DNA from: Bdellovibrionales bacterium
GTDB taxonomy: Bacteria > Bdellovibrionota > UBA1018
Length of the DNA stretch: 64,000 nucleotides
Direction of reading: 5' to 3'
NCBI GenBank assembly: GCA_947380295.1
Contig: CANCQK010000004.1
Coordinates: 124,001-188,000, forward strand
The translations under genes and the position numbers were made by a program. The notes beneath the pieces are model-generated. The model did no database searches and was not told the origin of the DNA. It was given only the letters and a program-made list of their open reading frames with translations. How positions within the stretch are numbered: the first letter of the stretch is position 1; each line of letters begins with the position of its first letter. Shown here piece by piece: positions 8,360-17,222 of the stretch.

Positions 8360-9912
8360 ACGGCCCCCCTGGGGGAAATCTCTTGGGCAAAGGCAGGTGC
8401 ACTGTTAAATACTCCGCTTTCAACGTCGGATTGGATGACTTGAAGGGTTGCTTTGGCTGAGTTGACGACACCAGGAACTCCGGCTCCCGGGTGCGTGCCT
8501 GCTCCAACAAAGTAGAGTCCTTTAAACTGAGAGTCACGATTGTGAGTTCGGAAATAGGCGCTCTGAGTCAGGATGGGCTCTAGAGAAAAGGCTGAGCCTG
8601 CATGAGCATTCAGCTCTGTTTTGAAGTCCTCGGGCGTGAAAATCCGTTGGGTCACAATTTCTTCTCTTAGATTAGGGAGAAGAGTTTTTTCGAGTCGCTC
8701 CAAAATTCGATCCGCGTAGCGCGGACCCTCAGTCTTCCAATCGATTCCGCCTGATTTCCTAGAGAGTTCCAGGTGTGGTACGGGCGATAGGACGTAGAAT
8801 CCCTCATGCCCCTCGGGGGCAAGGCTTGGATCAGTCACTGTAGGTGCGTGAAGGTAGAGCGACATATCGGTTGCCACTTTGCCTTGATGAAAAATATCAT
8901 CCAGGAGGCCTTGATAACGAGGGCCAAAAAGGACTGAGTGATGCGCAACATTTGGGTATTTTTTCTTAGTCCCAAAATAGATCAAGAAAAGTGACATGCT
9001 CCAGCGTTTTTTAGCCAGGCTTGCACTCATTTTTCTGCCCCGAGGGGTCTTCCCTAAGAGTTTTGAGTAGGTATGCATCACATCAGCGTTACTGACCACC
9101 AAGTCAAAGTCTTCTTGCTGGCCTCCTACGTTCACTCCTTGAACCTGATTGTCGCTGGTACGAATCTCATCGATTGGCGCATTGAGGTGCATCACGCCTC
9201 CCAGGTCTTGAAAGAGGCGAACTAATGCAGAAATCAAAGCTCCAGTTCCGCCTTTCGGGAAGTAAACTCCCCAATTACGCTCGAGGTAGTGAATCAAAGT
9301 ATAAATTGATGACGTTTCGAACGGATTGCCACCCACTAGTAGTGAGTGAAAACTGAATGCTTCGCGAAGGCGCGGATTCTTAACGTATCGGCTGACCTGT
9401 GAATAGACGGAGCGATAGGCTTTGAGTCGTAGCAAATCAGGTGCGGCTTTGAGCATGGATTTGAAGTCAAGAAACGGGACGTGGACGAGTTCTGTATAGC
9501 CGGCATCAAAAACTTCTTTCGAGTATTTTAGAAACTCTCTGTAGCCCTCCACATCAGCAGGCGCCCGCGATTGAATTTGACTTAGGGTCTTCTCCAGATC
9601 TCCATCGTAGTCGAATCGATCCCCATCTTCCCAGCAGAGTTGGTAGAAGGGTTTTACAGGCATCAGTTCGACATAGTCGGAAAGTTTTCGGCCACTGAGC
9701 TCAAATAACTCCTCCAGGCAGTGTGGCGCGGTAATCACGGTAGGTCCGGCATCAAAGGTGAATCCGTTGTCTCGAAAAACATAGGCTCGTCCGCCCGGCT
9801 GGTCTCGCTTTTCGTAAAGGACGGTTTCGTACCCTGCGCTTTGAAGGCGGATTGCAGCGGCAAGTCCGCCAAATCCGCTACCAATGACTGCTGCACGAAG
9901 TTTTTTAGACAT
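8356..9912 (-). CDS. crtI: Phytoene desaturase
   Basis: FAD-dependent CrtI-type desaturase, 518 residues, the normal family length. N-terminal dinucleotide fold VIGSGFGGLAAA (residues 9-20) is followed by YEKRDQPGGRAY. The C-terminal signature GLYFVGAGTHPGAGVPGV is intact. It should convert phytoene to lycopene. The start overlaps crtE by 8 nt. With crtB, crtE and crtY in the same run, the expected end product is beta-carotene or a derivative. CrtI and CrtO-type ketolases share this fold, but position and signature favour CrtI. Confidence 0.93.
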   Translation of the reverse strand: MSKKLRAAVIGSGFGGLAAAIRLQSAGYETVLYEKRDQPGGRAYVFRDNGFTFDAGPTVITAPHCLEELFELSGRKLSDYVELMPVKPFYQLCWEDGDRFDYDGDLEKTLSQIQSRAPADVEGYREFLKYSKEVFDAGYTELVHVPFLDFKSMLKAAPDLLRLKAYRSVYSQVSRYVKNPRLREAFSFHSLLVGGNPFETSSIYTLIHYLERNWGVYFPKGGTGALISALVRLFQDLGGVMHLNAPIDEIRTSDNQVQGVNVGGQQEDFDLVVSNADVMHTYSKLLGKTPRGRKMSASLAKKRWSMSLFLIYFGTKKKYPNVAHHSVLFGPRYQGLLDDIFHQGKVATDMSLYLHAPTVTDPSLAPEGHEGFYVLSPVPHLELSRKSGGIDWKTEGPRYADRILERLEKTLLPNLREEIVTQRIFTPEDFKTELNAHAGSAFSLEPILTQSAYFRTHNRDSQFKGLYFVGAGTHPGAGVPGVVNSAKATLQVIQSDVESGVFNSAPAFAQEISPRGAV

Positions 9913-10906
9913 AAGAATTCTCCAATTTGATAAATAAATTTTCGATTCGATCTTGAAGTTCGGAATTAAACTGAGTCTGTTCTAAGACATGCCAAAGGTA
10001 TTGGGAAGCCCTACTTCTTGCCTCGGCCTTAAGATTAAAAAGTTCGGACCAAGAATTGATAAAGCTCTCGTCCGGGAGCATTTTGGCAGCGTTCACGAAA
10101 CGCACATAGTCCGCTTCGGTTGCAATCTCTGAGGCTACGAACCAGATAAAAGAAGGCCTTCCGTTTCGAATGTCCTCTTTCCCTTTTGGCGGAGGGGCAA
10201 AGAAATTGCCAACATCATCCATCATTTGAAGTGCGATGCCAAAACGACGAGCAAAGTGAGATCCTTTTGAGTCGAGCTGGCCTCTTGGTATTGCTAAAAA
10301 GGTTCCCAAGTCAAAGGCGAGTGACATGAGTGCACCTGTCTTAAGCTCCATCGAGGTGAAGCAAACCGACTGCACTTGTCTTTGAGGGAGGAGGGTCATC
10401 GGAGTTCCAACATCCACAGCCTGGCCAAAGTGTGCCCTCAGAAAAATCTTATTAATATACCGCCTCAGCTCCAATTCTTGATGAGGGTCCAGTGCCAATT
10501 TTTCGATCGTTTGGAGAGCTTGGAAGTAAAGCCAGTTGCCAGCGTTTAATGCGAGAGCAATGCCATATTTACGGTGGAGGGTGGGCTGTCCACGCCGGAT
10601 ATCACTTTGATCCTGGATGTCGTCAATGATGATGGACCCTGCATGAATTGCCTCGATGATTTGAGAGGCAGTAGTCAGAAGGGCTGAGGTGTGAGGGGTG
10701 AGTACTCCGCCAGCATAAAGAAATCCAATTTCAATCAGCTCACTTCGAAACTTTTTTCCGCTTGCTGAAAGAAAGTCGTTTAAAGGCCCGAGCAAAGTTG
10801 TGTCAAAGACTCCATAATGGGTAGACGTCGACTCAAGTTCGAGGAGTGCTTCAAGTTCAATGGGGTTCGGAATGAGTGCATGAGAGGGATGATGAGTTGG
10901 GTTCAT
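9905..10906 (-). CDS. crtE: Geranylgeranyl diphosphate synthase (polyprenyl synthetase)
   Basis: 333-residue trans-isoprenyl diphosphate synthase that supplies C20 precursor to CrtB. The first aspartate-rich motif is canonical: DDIQDQSDIRRG (residues 95-106). The second is MMDDVGN (D230, D231, N234), where the last acidic residue of the usual DDxxD is Asn. That may tune magnesium binding but need not abolish activity. The start overlaps crtY by 4 nt. Chain length cannot be read from sequence alone; the assignment as crtE comes from context. Confidence 0.9.
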   Translation of the reverse strand: MNPTHHPSHALIPNPIELEALLELESTSTHYGVFDTTLLGPLNDFLSASGKKFRSELIEIGFLYAGGVLTPHTSALLTTASQIIEAIHAGSIIIDDIQDQSDIRRGQPTLHRKYGIALALNAGNWLYFQALQTIEKLALDPHQELELRRYINKIFLRAHFGQAVDVGTPMTLLPQRQVQSVCFTSMELKTGALMSLAFDLGTFLAIPRGQLDSKGSHFARRFGIALQMMDDVGNFFAPPPKGKEDIRNGRPSFIWFVASEIATEADYVRFVNAAKMLPDESFINSWSELFNLKAEARSRASQYLWHVLEQTQFNSELQDRIENLFIKLENSYV

Positions 10907-12048
10907 TGAAGCTCTCTAGGGTTGATTTGTTGGATTGCGCGTAATAAAGGGACTGGCGGTTTCCCCATTAGGATCCTGATTTGATCTCTTTTCGTTAGGC
11001 TACCCGAGTAGAAACGAAAAATGAGTTCCTCTGGGAGTTTGTAGAACCGAGAAAAAATTTTCCAGCGCTCATGAGGTTGAGCCGCTCTAAAAAGCATCCG
11101 ATTTAAAAGACCAAAGTATTGACCTTGTTTTTGAATTTTTGCGTGTTGATCTTGGAGTGTGGTCCGGATCGTTTCTGAGTTCCAGTCCAATTGACCGCTG
11201 ATCTCTCGAGCAATCAGTTCTGCAGTTTTGACGGAGTCAGCCAGTGAGTACCCAGTAGTGAGATGGAAAAAATTTCCTCTGAGTCCGATCGCGATTGGAC
11301 CTGAGAGGGAAGTGGGGCGATCCTCCGAGACAAATGGAATGGGCAGTGCTGCGCTTTCGGTTCTCAAGATCGACTTGATTTTCCAGCCTCGGCTTGTACA
11401 AAGCTGAACGATTTCGGACTCATATTCAGATTGGTCAATGTCTGAGGTGTCGCTATAGCGAGTATCCTCAATGAGCAGGTGAGTCGGACTCCACGGAAGG
11501 ACATAAAAGAAACGGTATCCGTCACGTTGTTCGCACGTGGCATCCATGATGATCGGATTTTCCAGTGTGTGAGGTTGATCCAACTCGACATCGATCCCGA
11601 CAAATTTCTGGTATCCGCAGCGGGTTAAGAGTTCTGGCGAGATGCCCCGTGCATCAATGATCGTTTTGGCGTTCAATGTCTCCCCATTCGCGAGGGTGAC
11701 ACTCTTTTGAGAAAGTGATTTTACTTTGACATTCAATCGAACCCGATCGCCGAGCGTCTGTTGGATTTTTTTCGCAAGGTCTTGAGAAACAATAGAATGA
11801 TAGGGTTGCCTAAAATTTCTCTGGTAATCAGGGAAGCGAACCGTCTGCTGATTCCAAGTTTTTGAAATGAGTGGATGAATCCACTTAAAATTCCCTTCAG
11901 AAAGATCAGATTGGTGAAAGGACCAAGTATGATTCCCACAGAGTTCGGGCTTAGACTCAAGAAGCAGGAAGGGTGGGGGATCTTGTATAAGGGATAGACG
12001 GTATGCCAAAATACAACCAGAAAGTCCACCTCCCACAATCAAGATCAT
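10903..12048 (-). CDS. crtY: Lycopene beta-cyclase, CrtY type
   Basis: 381 residues. N-terminal FAD/NAD fold ILIVGGGLSGCILAYRL, then the CrtY hallmark CGNHTWSFH. A mid-protein stretch YRFFYVLPWSPTHLLIEDT and the later LRGNFFHLTTGYSLADSV are also typical of the family. Cyclises the ends of lycopene to beta-ionone rings. Start is 31 nt after the stop of the SDR-SRPBCC gene, the largest gap in this half of the operon. The next gene, crtE, begins inside its stop codon. Confidence 0.92.
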   Translation of the reverse strand: MILIVGGGLSGCILAYRLSLIQDPPPFLLLESKPELCGNHTWSFHQSDLSEGNFKWIHPLISKTWNQQTVRFPDYQRNFRQPYHSIVSQDLAKKIQQTLGDRVRLNVKVKSLSQKSVTLANGETLNAKTIIDARGISPELLTRCGYQKFVGIDVELDQPHTLENPIIMDATCEQRDGYRFFYVLPWSPTHLLIEDTRYSDTSDIDQSEYESEIVQLCTSRGWKIKSILRTESAALPIPFVSEDRPTSLSGPIAIGLRGNFFHLTTGYSLADSVKTAELIAREISGQLDWNSETIRTTLQDQHAKIQKQGQYFGLLNRMLFRAAQPHERWKIFSRFYKLPEELIFRFYSGSLTKRDQIRILMGKPPVPLLRAIQQINPRELQ

Positions 12049-12079
12049 GGGGAGACTATTTCAATAATCATTCTTTGGA

Positions 12080-13465
12080 TCAAGATAAAAGTTCAAAAAT
12101 CCGATGTGATCGATAATTGAAAATCTGATTGACGTCTTTCTTTACAAATGCACCCGCGACTGTTTTTCCGAGTCTTCCCATCGGAAGTTGGTAAAGGACT
12201 CGATCTTCCATCAAGGTCCCACCTTGGAGAGCTGTGAAGGCGTGGGTGTGTCTCCAAACCCGATAGGGCCCCTTGAGCTGAGTGTCAGTAAACATTTGGA
12301 GCGGGGACCATTCCGTGATCTCAGTTTTCCAAGCGAGCGGGATCCCGTGAAGTCGAAGCTGATAAGTAATGAGTGTTCCCTTCTCAATTTTTGGAGTCGA
12401 CTGGGAAAGAATTTTGAAGTGGAGCCATGGAGGGGTAATCGCCTCTAAGTTTTTAGCCTCGGAAAAAAACTCAAAGACTTTTTCGACCGATTGAGGCACC
12501 CAGCATTGCGTTCGGTGTTCTTCGAAACCGAGGGCGTAGCTTTGCCCGAGGATTTCTTGAAGGGCGTCATGCATTTTAGGGTATTTAAACTTGAAGTTCA
12601 GATTTTGGAGCTTCGCGGGGACGATCTTTTGGCTCGACAGGAGAGCGTCGGCGACCTGTCCTTGGGTGGCGCGCAGAATGGGCTTAGGTGCGGGTACAGT
12701 TGCAAAGCTGTGGAGTAAGGTGGCGAGTTCACGAGTCATCTCTTTTTGAGTGACTGGATTCGGTGTGCAGGCATTGATTGGGCCTGTGTAGGCTTCATTT
12801 TCAATAGACTCTAAGATCAAGGAAACGAGGTCGTCGACATGAATCCAGCTGACCCATTGTTTGCCACTTCCGAGATACGCGGCGATTCCTGAAGAAAATG
12901 CCCCAACCATTTTCTCTAAAGCTCCACCGCAACGACCGAGAACGATTCCAATTCTGAGAGCGATTTTTCGAGCCTCGATTTCAGGGGTTTCAAAAAGGCT
13001 GTGCTCCCAATCTTGACAAAGCTGAGCTAGAAAATCACTCCCGGGTCCATGGGATTCATCAACTGAGGCATCCCCGCAGTCCCCGTAATAACCAATTGCT
13101 GAGGCACTGATCATGACTTTTGGACGAAGATTGCCGGTCTTTTTTAGGATATGCTCCAGGGTCTTTGCTACTTGAATTCTAGAGTCCCTGAGTGCTGTCT
13201 TAAATTCTGGTGTCCATCGGCGAGCGGCAATGGATTCCCCCGCGAGGTGAACAACCGCATCGATGTTCTTGAGGGCTTCACTCTTGAGGAGGTAGTCCTG
13301 ATTTTCAACCTCTTGCCACTCGATTGCAGTATGGGGTGCAGGTATCGTTTGTTGAGCTGCTGCTCGACTCCGGGTGATGACGATGAGTTGGTGCCCTCTC
13401 ATCGCAAGTTCTCTGCAAAGTCGCTTTCCAACTAAACCGGTCGCACCTGTGACTAGAATTTTCAT
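12080..13465 (-). CDS. YfcH-type SDR epimerase fused to an SRPBCC domain
   Basis: Residues 1-300 are a TIGR01777/YfcH-like extended SDR: ILVTGATGLVGKRLCREL, HLAGESIAARRW, SASAIGYYGD, and a C-terminal DUF1731-like part (AKLQNLNFKFKYP). Residues 310-461 form a START/SRPBCC-like fold with CWVPQSVEKVFEFFSEAKNLE. Both parts also occur as separate proteins; the fusion is known in other bacteria. Substrate is unknown. YfcH-like genes are frequent members of light and singlet-oxygen stress clusters next to photolyases. Starts 12 nt after the lipocalin gene, same strand. Confidence 0.88.
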   Translation of the reverse strand: MKILVTGATGLVGKRLCRELAMRGHQLIVITRSRAAAQQTIPAPHTAIEWQEVENQDYLLKSEALKNIDAVVHLAGESIAARRWTPEFKTALRDSRIQVAKTLEHILKKTGNLRPKVMISASAIGYYGDCGDASVDESHGPGSDFLAQLCQDWEHSLFETPEIEARKIALRIGIVLGRCGGALEKMVGAFSSGIAAYLGSGKQWVSWIHVDDLVSLILESIENEAYTGPINACTPNPVTQKEMTRELATLLHSFATVPAPKPILRATQGQVADALLSSQKIVPAKLQNLNFKFKYPKMHDALQEILGQSYALGFEEHRTQCWVPQSVEKVFEFFSEAKNLEAITPPWLHFKILSQSTPKIEKGTLITYQLRLHGIPLAWKTEITEWSPLQMFTDTQLKGPYRVWRHTHAFTALQGGTLMEDRVLYQLPMGRLGKTVAGAFVKKDVNQIFNYRSHRIFELLS

Positions 13466-13477
13466 AATGCTACACTC

Positions 13478-14035
13478 CTAATGAGCTTGGGGAAGTCTCA
13501 CGATTTTTGATCGGTCGTAGCCTTGTTTTTCAACTCTGGAGAGGATTTCCTGATAAAGGACGTCATCCATAGTTTTTTGCCGAGACATGATCCACAAAAG
13601 ATTTCGATTGGGATGTCCCACGACCGTATACTGGTAATCTTTCTCATCTAGATCGATGACGACGTAGCTAAACGAGATCGGAAAAGGAATTGCGCCGATA
13701 AAAGTATCAATATTGAAGCGTATCCGCCACTCGGCATTGGTCGCTTGATCGACCACCCAGGCCAGCGAAGTGAGTTTGGTTTCCTTGCCGTCGGTTTTGT
13801 GGCATACAAACCAGTTATCAATTTTGCCATCTTCTCTTAGCCTGTAGCTTTCAACAGAAGATACGCAGTCCTTTTCAATCATATTTGGAATATTTGCAAT
13901 GACATTCCAGTCGCCCATATATCGACTCAGGTCAACATGATGTACGGGTTTAAGGTCAGAGGCTCCAAATGCCGTTTTTGCGATCACGAGCGCTGATGCT
14001 AAAGTTGTTTGGGTTATTTTTTTGAACCAGCTCAT
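13478..14035 (-). CDS. Lipocalin (Blc-like), copy 1
   Basis: 185 residues with an N-terminal signal peptide (TTLASALVIAKTAFGA). Lipocalin signature DLSRYMGDWNVIANIPN replaces the usual GxWYEIAR, and the closing block is VVGHPNRNLLWIMSR. Blc-type lipocalins bind fatty acids or lysophospholipids in the periplasm. No lipobox cysteine follows the signal, so it should be soluble. Its start has a strong AGGAGG ribosome site just behind a small hairpin (14048-14062). A second lipocalin lies at 21552-22091. Confidence 0.88.
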   Translation of the reverse strand: MSWFKKITQTTLASALVIAKTAFGASDLKPVHHVDLSRYMGDWNVIANIPNMIEKDCVSSVESYRLREDGKIDNWFVCHKTDGKETKLTSLAWVVDQATNAEWRIRFNIDTFIGAIPFPISFSYVVIDLDEKDYQYTVVGHPNRNLLWIMSRQKTMDDVLYQEILSRVEKQGYDRSKIVRLPQAH

Positions 14036-14047
14036 GGAACTTCCTCC

Positions 14048-14062
14048 TGCCTAAACTAGGCA
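14048..14062. promoter_or_regulatory. Intercistronic hairpin before the lipocalin ribosome site
   Basis: TGCCTA-AAC-TAGGCA is a perfect 6-bp inverted repeat with a 3-nt loop, in the 29-nt gap between the SOUL and lipocalin genes. On the minus strand it sits immediately 5' of the AGGAGG site. It could stabilise processed mRNA or adjust lipocalin translation. Confidence 0.35.
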
Positions 14063-14064
14063 AA

Positions 14065-14802
14065 TCACTGCTGATGTTTTGGCCTATTTTGTTCTGAAGC
14101 CGGGGTCTGGACTTTAGATCTGACTTCGATCCAAATTTCATTATGTCTCAAAAACCACGGAATGAATGGTGGATCAAATCGAGAAAAGACAGGAGCACCC
14201 ATGGCCTCGTATCCGTTCTTCTCGATCAGAGAGAGGAGAAGATCTTTGTGTTCTAGGTATTTCTCTTCGGACCAGCTACCCGAATAGCGGTGAACCGCTC
14301 TCAGTTTTGCAGGTACTTCGATAATCTGAACCCTCGGATCGTTCGGCTCGGGAAGCGTTGCTTTGGTATAAGACTTCGGCATTGTGAACTCGATCTGGAA
14401 TTGACCCTTTTCCCCAGTCATTGCAACGGGGGCTGTCATCGCAATTTTTTCTGACATTGCAACAGGCGCTGTCATGTCGATTTTGGTCTTAGATCGATTT
14501 TTACCGAAAATGAAATCAGCTAAGGCGCGGAACCCTTGGTTCCCTGCACTCTCAAAGTCACCAGATATTTCTACTCGCGCTATAAGCGCTGGCTCATATT
14601 CTCTGATTTCGAACTGCTCGAGCTTTTGGACTACTTTGAACGTCGGTTCTTCGATTGCCATTGCTTTGTCCTCTGAAATAACAGCCAAGCCAAGTAAAGC
14701 TAGGCCTGCACAGACCGCTAATGTTCTCGCTAGGTTTGGCGGGGTCCTGGAAGCTTCATGTTGGAACTTACGAGCTGTCGTCTTAAAAAATCGTGTGTTC
14801 AT
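14065..14802 (-). CDS. SOUL-family heme-binding protein, first gene of the crt operon
   Basis: 245 residues. A hydrophobic export segment (TLAVCAGLALLGLAVIS) is followed by the SOUL domain: FEIREYEPALIARVE, MTAPVAM (twice), and the distal FSRFDPPFIPWFLRHNEI. SOUL proteins bind heme or tetrapyrroles. Placing one at the head of a carotenoid operon fits a photosensitiser-scavenging role, which is inference. The ATG lies only 5 nt downstream of a perfect TATAAT and no ribosome site fits between, so the mRNA may be leaderless. The basic N-terminal region before the hydrophobic stretch is unusually long (about 26 residues). Confidence 0.87.
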   Translation of the reverse strand: MNTRFFKTTARKFQHEASRTPPNLARTLAVCAGLALLGLAVISEDKAMAIEEPTFKVVQKLEQFEIREYEPALIARVEISGDFESAGNQGFRALADFIFGKNRSKTKIDMTAPVAMSEKIAMTAPVAMTGEKGQFQIEFTMPKSYTKATLPEPNDPRVQIIEVPAKLRAVHRYSGSWSEEKYLEHKDLLLSLIEKNGYEAMGAPVFSRFDPPFIPWFLRHNEIWIEVRSKVQTPASEQNRPKHQQ

Positions 14803-14804
14803 AC

Positions 14805-14841
14805 TTGATTATAAGTTTAAATAAAAGTAAACTTTAGTCAA
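14805..14841. promoter_or_regulatory. Divergent promoter with operator copy 1 (AAGTTTA-N8-TAAACTT)
   Basis: The inverted repeat occupies 14813-14834. On the minus strand TATAAT (14813-14808) overlaps its end and TTGACT (14841-14836) lies outside it with a 22-nt spacer. On the plus strand TTGATT (14805-14810) and TAAACT (14828-14833) are 17 nt apart. The repeat is therefore inside both promoter spacers. The identical repeat occurs at 15457-15478. The natural binder is the GbsR-type regulator encoded beside it. Confidence 0.72.
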
Positions 14842-14874
14842 GTAGAATCTTAATAACACAAAAGAGTGGTAATA

Positions 14875-15453
14875 ATGAAACGTCCAGTGAGGAGCACTCC
14901 TGATGTGCTCCAGATTTCGCCTGAAATAAAACGAGTTGCAGATGGAATCGGTCGTTTTATCGAATACTGGGGTTTCAAAGCAGTTCACGGCCGAATTTGG
15001 ACACTCCTTTACCTGTCATCTGAGCCGCTGTCCGCAATACAATTGGCTCGAACCTTGGGCGTTTCGAAAACGTTGCTGAGTTTTTCAATTTCTGAACTAC
15101 TCCAGTACAATGTAATTCAAGAAGCAGGCCGGGGACCTAAGAGGACGATTTATTTTCGCGCGAACCCGCAGATTAATTCAGTTATTTTTAACGTTCTCAA
15201 GCAGCGTGAGACCCCCCTAATTAAAGAGATCGAGGCCTCGGTCTTAGATCTCAAAGCAGACGTCGAACGGGACACATCCTCTTCGCCATCGCGGCCAGGG
15301 TTTGAGGTCAGCGGAACGGGACTTGAAGAGCTTTCTAGTCTCGTGGGCGCAGCTCGGGCTGTTTTGGAGTCGCTCAGTTGGGATTCCCTCGAGCCAGAAG
15401 ATCTTGCGGTTCAGTTTATGATGATTTCAATGGCGCTCAAAGCGCGATCTTGA
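14875..15453 (+). CDS. GbsR/MarR-family transcriptional regulator
   Basis: 192 residues. The winged-helix part (about residues 15-90) has GRFIEYWGFKAVHGRIWTLLYL, interrupted here by no gap, then PLSAIQLARTLGVSKTLLS and GRGPKRTIYF. This is the COG1510 (GbsR) pattern rather than classic MarR. The C-terminal half is a probable dimerisation or ligand part with no recognised domain. I prefer ATG 14875, with GAGTGG upstream, to GTG 14866. It is divergent from the SOUL-crt operon and followed by DCC1-ubiB. Both neighbouring promoters carry the same palindrome, so autoregulation plus control of both operons is likely. The inducing signal is unknown. Confidence 0.85.
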   Translation: MKRPVRSTPDVLQISPEIKRVADGIGRFIEYWGFKAVHGRIWTLLYLSSEPLSAIQLARTLGVSKTLLSFSISELLQYNVIQEAGRGPKRTIYFRANPQINSVIFNVLKQRETPLIKEIEASVLDLKADVERDTSSSPSRPGFEVSGTGLEELSSLVGAARAVLESLSWDSLEPEDLAVQFMMISMALKARS

Positions 15454-15478
15454 ATAAAGTTTAGGATGTGATAAACTT
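15450..15478 (+). promoter_or_regulatory. Promoter with operator copy 2 upstream of the DCC1 gene
   Basis: AAGTTTA (15457-15463), 8 nt, TAAACTT (15472-15478): both arms and the spacing are identical to copy 1. TTGAAT (15450-15455) and TAAACT (15472-15477) form a promoter-like pair with a 16-nt spacer. The predicted transcript start falls at or next to the ATG at 15485, so this transcript may also be leaderless. Confidence 0.68.
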
Positions 15479-15484
15479 AAAAAC

Positions 15485-15925
15485 ATGGAAGCAGACAATC
15501 AAACTAAAAAAGTTGAATTAGCAGATTCTAAAGTAACGATTTATTACGATGGCCAGTGTCATCTCTGCTCACGGGAAATTGACCACTACAAAACGTTTCC
15601 AACTGCGGATCGAGTCATTTGGAAAGATATTGCTGCCCCGCACTTCGACGCGCAGGCCGAAGGACGATCCCTCGAAGAGTTTAACCGTGCGATTCATCTC
15701 AAGCGCATTTCTGGTGAGTTTGTAGTCGGCGTCGATGCGTTCCTCGAACTTTGGGAAGCTTTGGGTCGGTTTGGTGGGCTTGCGAAAATTATGAATTCGA
15801 AATTGGGTAGGCCTGTGTTTGATCTCGGCTATGCTGCGTTTGCGCGCCTCAGAGTTTATTTGCCAAAACGGAAAAATCCGATCGGCTCAGACACCTGTGA
15901 TTCAGGTCGGTGCGAAATTGGTTAA
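15485..15925 (+). CDS. DCC1-like thiol-disulfide oxidoreductase family protein (DUF393)
   Basis: 146 residues. The family motif YYDGQCHLC (C25 and C28) lies at the end of the first strand, followed by VIWKDI, a typical second-strand match. DCC proteins have a thioredoxin-like fold and often accompany photolyases or lipid-stress genes. The ATG has no Shine-Dalgarno sequence and sits 7 nt after a probable -10 hexamer. It is first in an operon with the UbiB kinase and DUF1295 genes, under operator copy 2. The exact redox partner is unknown. Confidence 0.85.
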   Translation: MEADNQTKKVELADSKVTIYYDGQCHLCSREIDHYKTFPTADRVIWKDIAAPHFDAQAEGRSLEEFNRAIHLKRISGEFVVGVDAFLELWEALGRFGGLAKIMNSKLGRPVFDLGYAAFARLRVYLPKRKNPIGSDTCDSGRCEIG

Positions 15926-17222
15926 GTCAAAAGCTACGGAGCCCCCGAAGTCAATTCGTGAAAGAACTGGTCGGATTCTCAAGATGGCTGGCAGTTTGGC
16001 ATCTCAAGAGCTCGTACGTCGCATCCAGGGAAAGTCCTCGAATGATTCCATCCTGAGTTTGTCCCAGATCCAAGTTCTCGTTCAGGAACTCGGGCACCTC
16101 AAGGGCGCCGCGATGAAGCTGGGTCAAATGCTAGCGCTCGAGGCGAGAGATTATTTTCCTGAAGAGATTTGTGTTGTTTTGGATCAGCTTCAGTCTGATG
16201 TGAGTTTCTTAGAATACCCAGTCATCGAATCCATTTTAAAAGAACAGTTAGGGGAGAAGTTTAGTTCTCTGCAGCAGTTTTCTCGCGAGCCGATTGCCGC
16301 CGCAAGTATTGGACAAGTGCACCGTGCGTTCTTGCCTGGCGGCGAACCGGTTGCGGTTAAGGTTCAGTACCCCGGCATTAGGGACTCAGTCCATTCGGAT
16401 GTAAAGGTTTTAGGAAGCTTGATGAAGACCATTTCGGTCGTCATGGGGAAGCAAGTGGATCTCACCGGTTTAGTGGAGGAGTTTTCTGAGATCTTCATGC
16501 AAGAGTCCGACTACCATTCTGAAGCAGCGTTTGCCTCTGAATATAAAAGTTTAGCAGCAGTGGTTCCCGAATTAGTCATCCCAACAATCTATCCAGAATT
16601 TAGTACCGAAAAAGTATTAACGATGGACTATCAAAATGGGATCAAACTCAATGACTGGCTCAAAACGACCACGGCCACTCCTGAAATGAGGACATTTTTC
16701 GGGCAGGCTGTACTCGATCTTTATTCTCGAGAGTTTTGTGAGTGGGGTTTGGTTCAGACGGATCCCAACTTGGGGAACTTTCTTTTTAAGCCGAGTGAGC
16801 GAAAGCTGGTCTTACTCGATTTTGGGGCGACCAAACGGTACGACTTAACGTTTAGAAAGCTCTATTCGAAACTGATTATGGCTACTCTGGCTAAAGATAA
16901 GGCTAAAGTCCTGAGTATCGGCGAAGAAATGGGGCTGATTGATCCGAGAGAGTCGCCTGAGGCCAAGAGTGTTTTCAAAGAATTACTTTTTGAGAGCATG
17001 CATCCGATCACTCTGCCTGAGTATGACTTCGCTGAGAGCGAGTATCCCGAGAAAATGCGCAAGATCTCTCGAGATCTAGTGAGAGAACTCAGGTTTTCGG
17101 CGCCGCCTAAATCTCTGATTTTTTTGCATCGGAAGCTTTCTGGGATTTTCTATATCCTGCGGGCACTCAAAGTGAAGTTGCCTCTTACTCAGTACACCCA
17201 ACGGTTTGAGGCTCTGTTGTGA
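15918..17222 (+). CDS. ABC1/UbiB-family atypical kinase
   Basis: UbiB/ADCK-type protein. The KxGQ motif appears as [14 protein letters not shown], the Ala-rich loop as [15 protein letters not shown], the ATP-site lysine as VAVKVQYPG, and the catalytic block as [10 protein letters not shown] followed by LLDFGATK. These proteins act on quinone or isoprenoid lipid metabolism at the inner membrane. The start is uncertain: TTG 15918, which overlaps the DCC1 stop and has AGGTCGG upstream, seems best. A TTG at 15819 would overlap DCC1 by more than 100 nt, and ATG 15984 would remove a conserved helix. It is coupled to DUF1295 by a GTGA overlap. Confidence 0.87.
   Translation: MVKSKATEPPKSIRERTGRILKMAGSLASQELVRRIQGKSSNDSILSLSQIQVLVQELGHLKGAAMKLGQMLALEARDYFPEEICVVLDQLQSDVSFLEYPVIESILKEQLGEKFSSLQQFSREPIAAASIGQVHRAFLPGGEPVAVKVQYPGIRDSVHSDVKVLGSLMKTISVVMGKQVDLTGLVEEFSEIFMQESDYHSEAAFASEYKSLAAVVPELVIPTIYPEFSTEKVLTMDYQNGIKLNDWLKTTTATPEMRTFFGQAVLDLYSREFCEWGLVQTDPNLGNFLFKPSERKLVLLDFGATKRYDLTFRKLYSKLIMATLAKDKAKVLSIGEEMGLIDPRESPEAKSVFKELLFESMHPITLPEYDFAESEYPEKMRKISRDLVRELRFSAPPKSLIFLHRKLSGIFYILRALKVKLPLTQYTQRFEALL

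Noticed and set aside
15819..15917. Upstream extension of the UbiB kinase from TTG 15819
   Set aside because: It would overlap the DCC1 gene by over 100 nt in another frame and the extra residues do not resemble the family.
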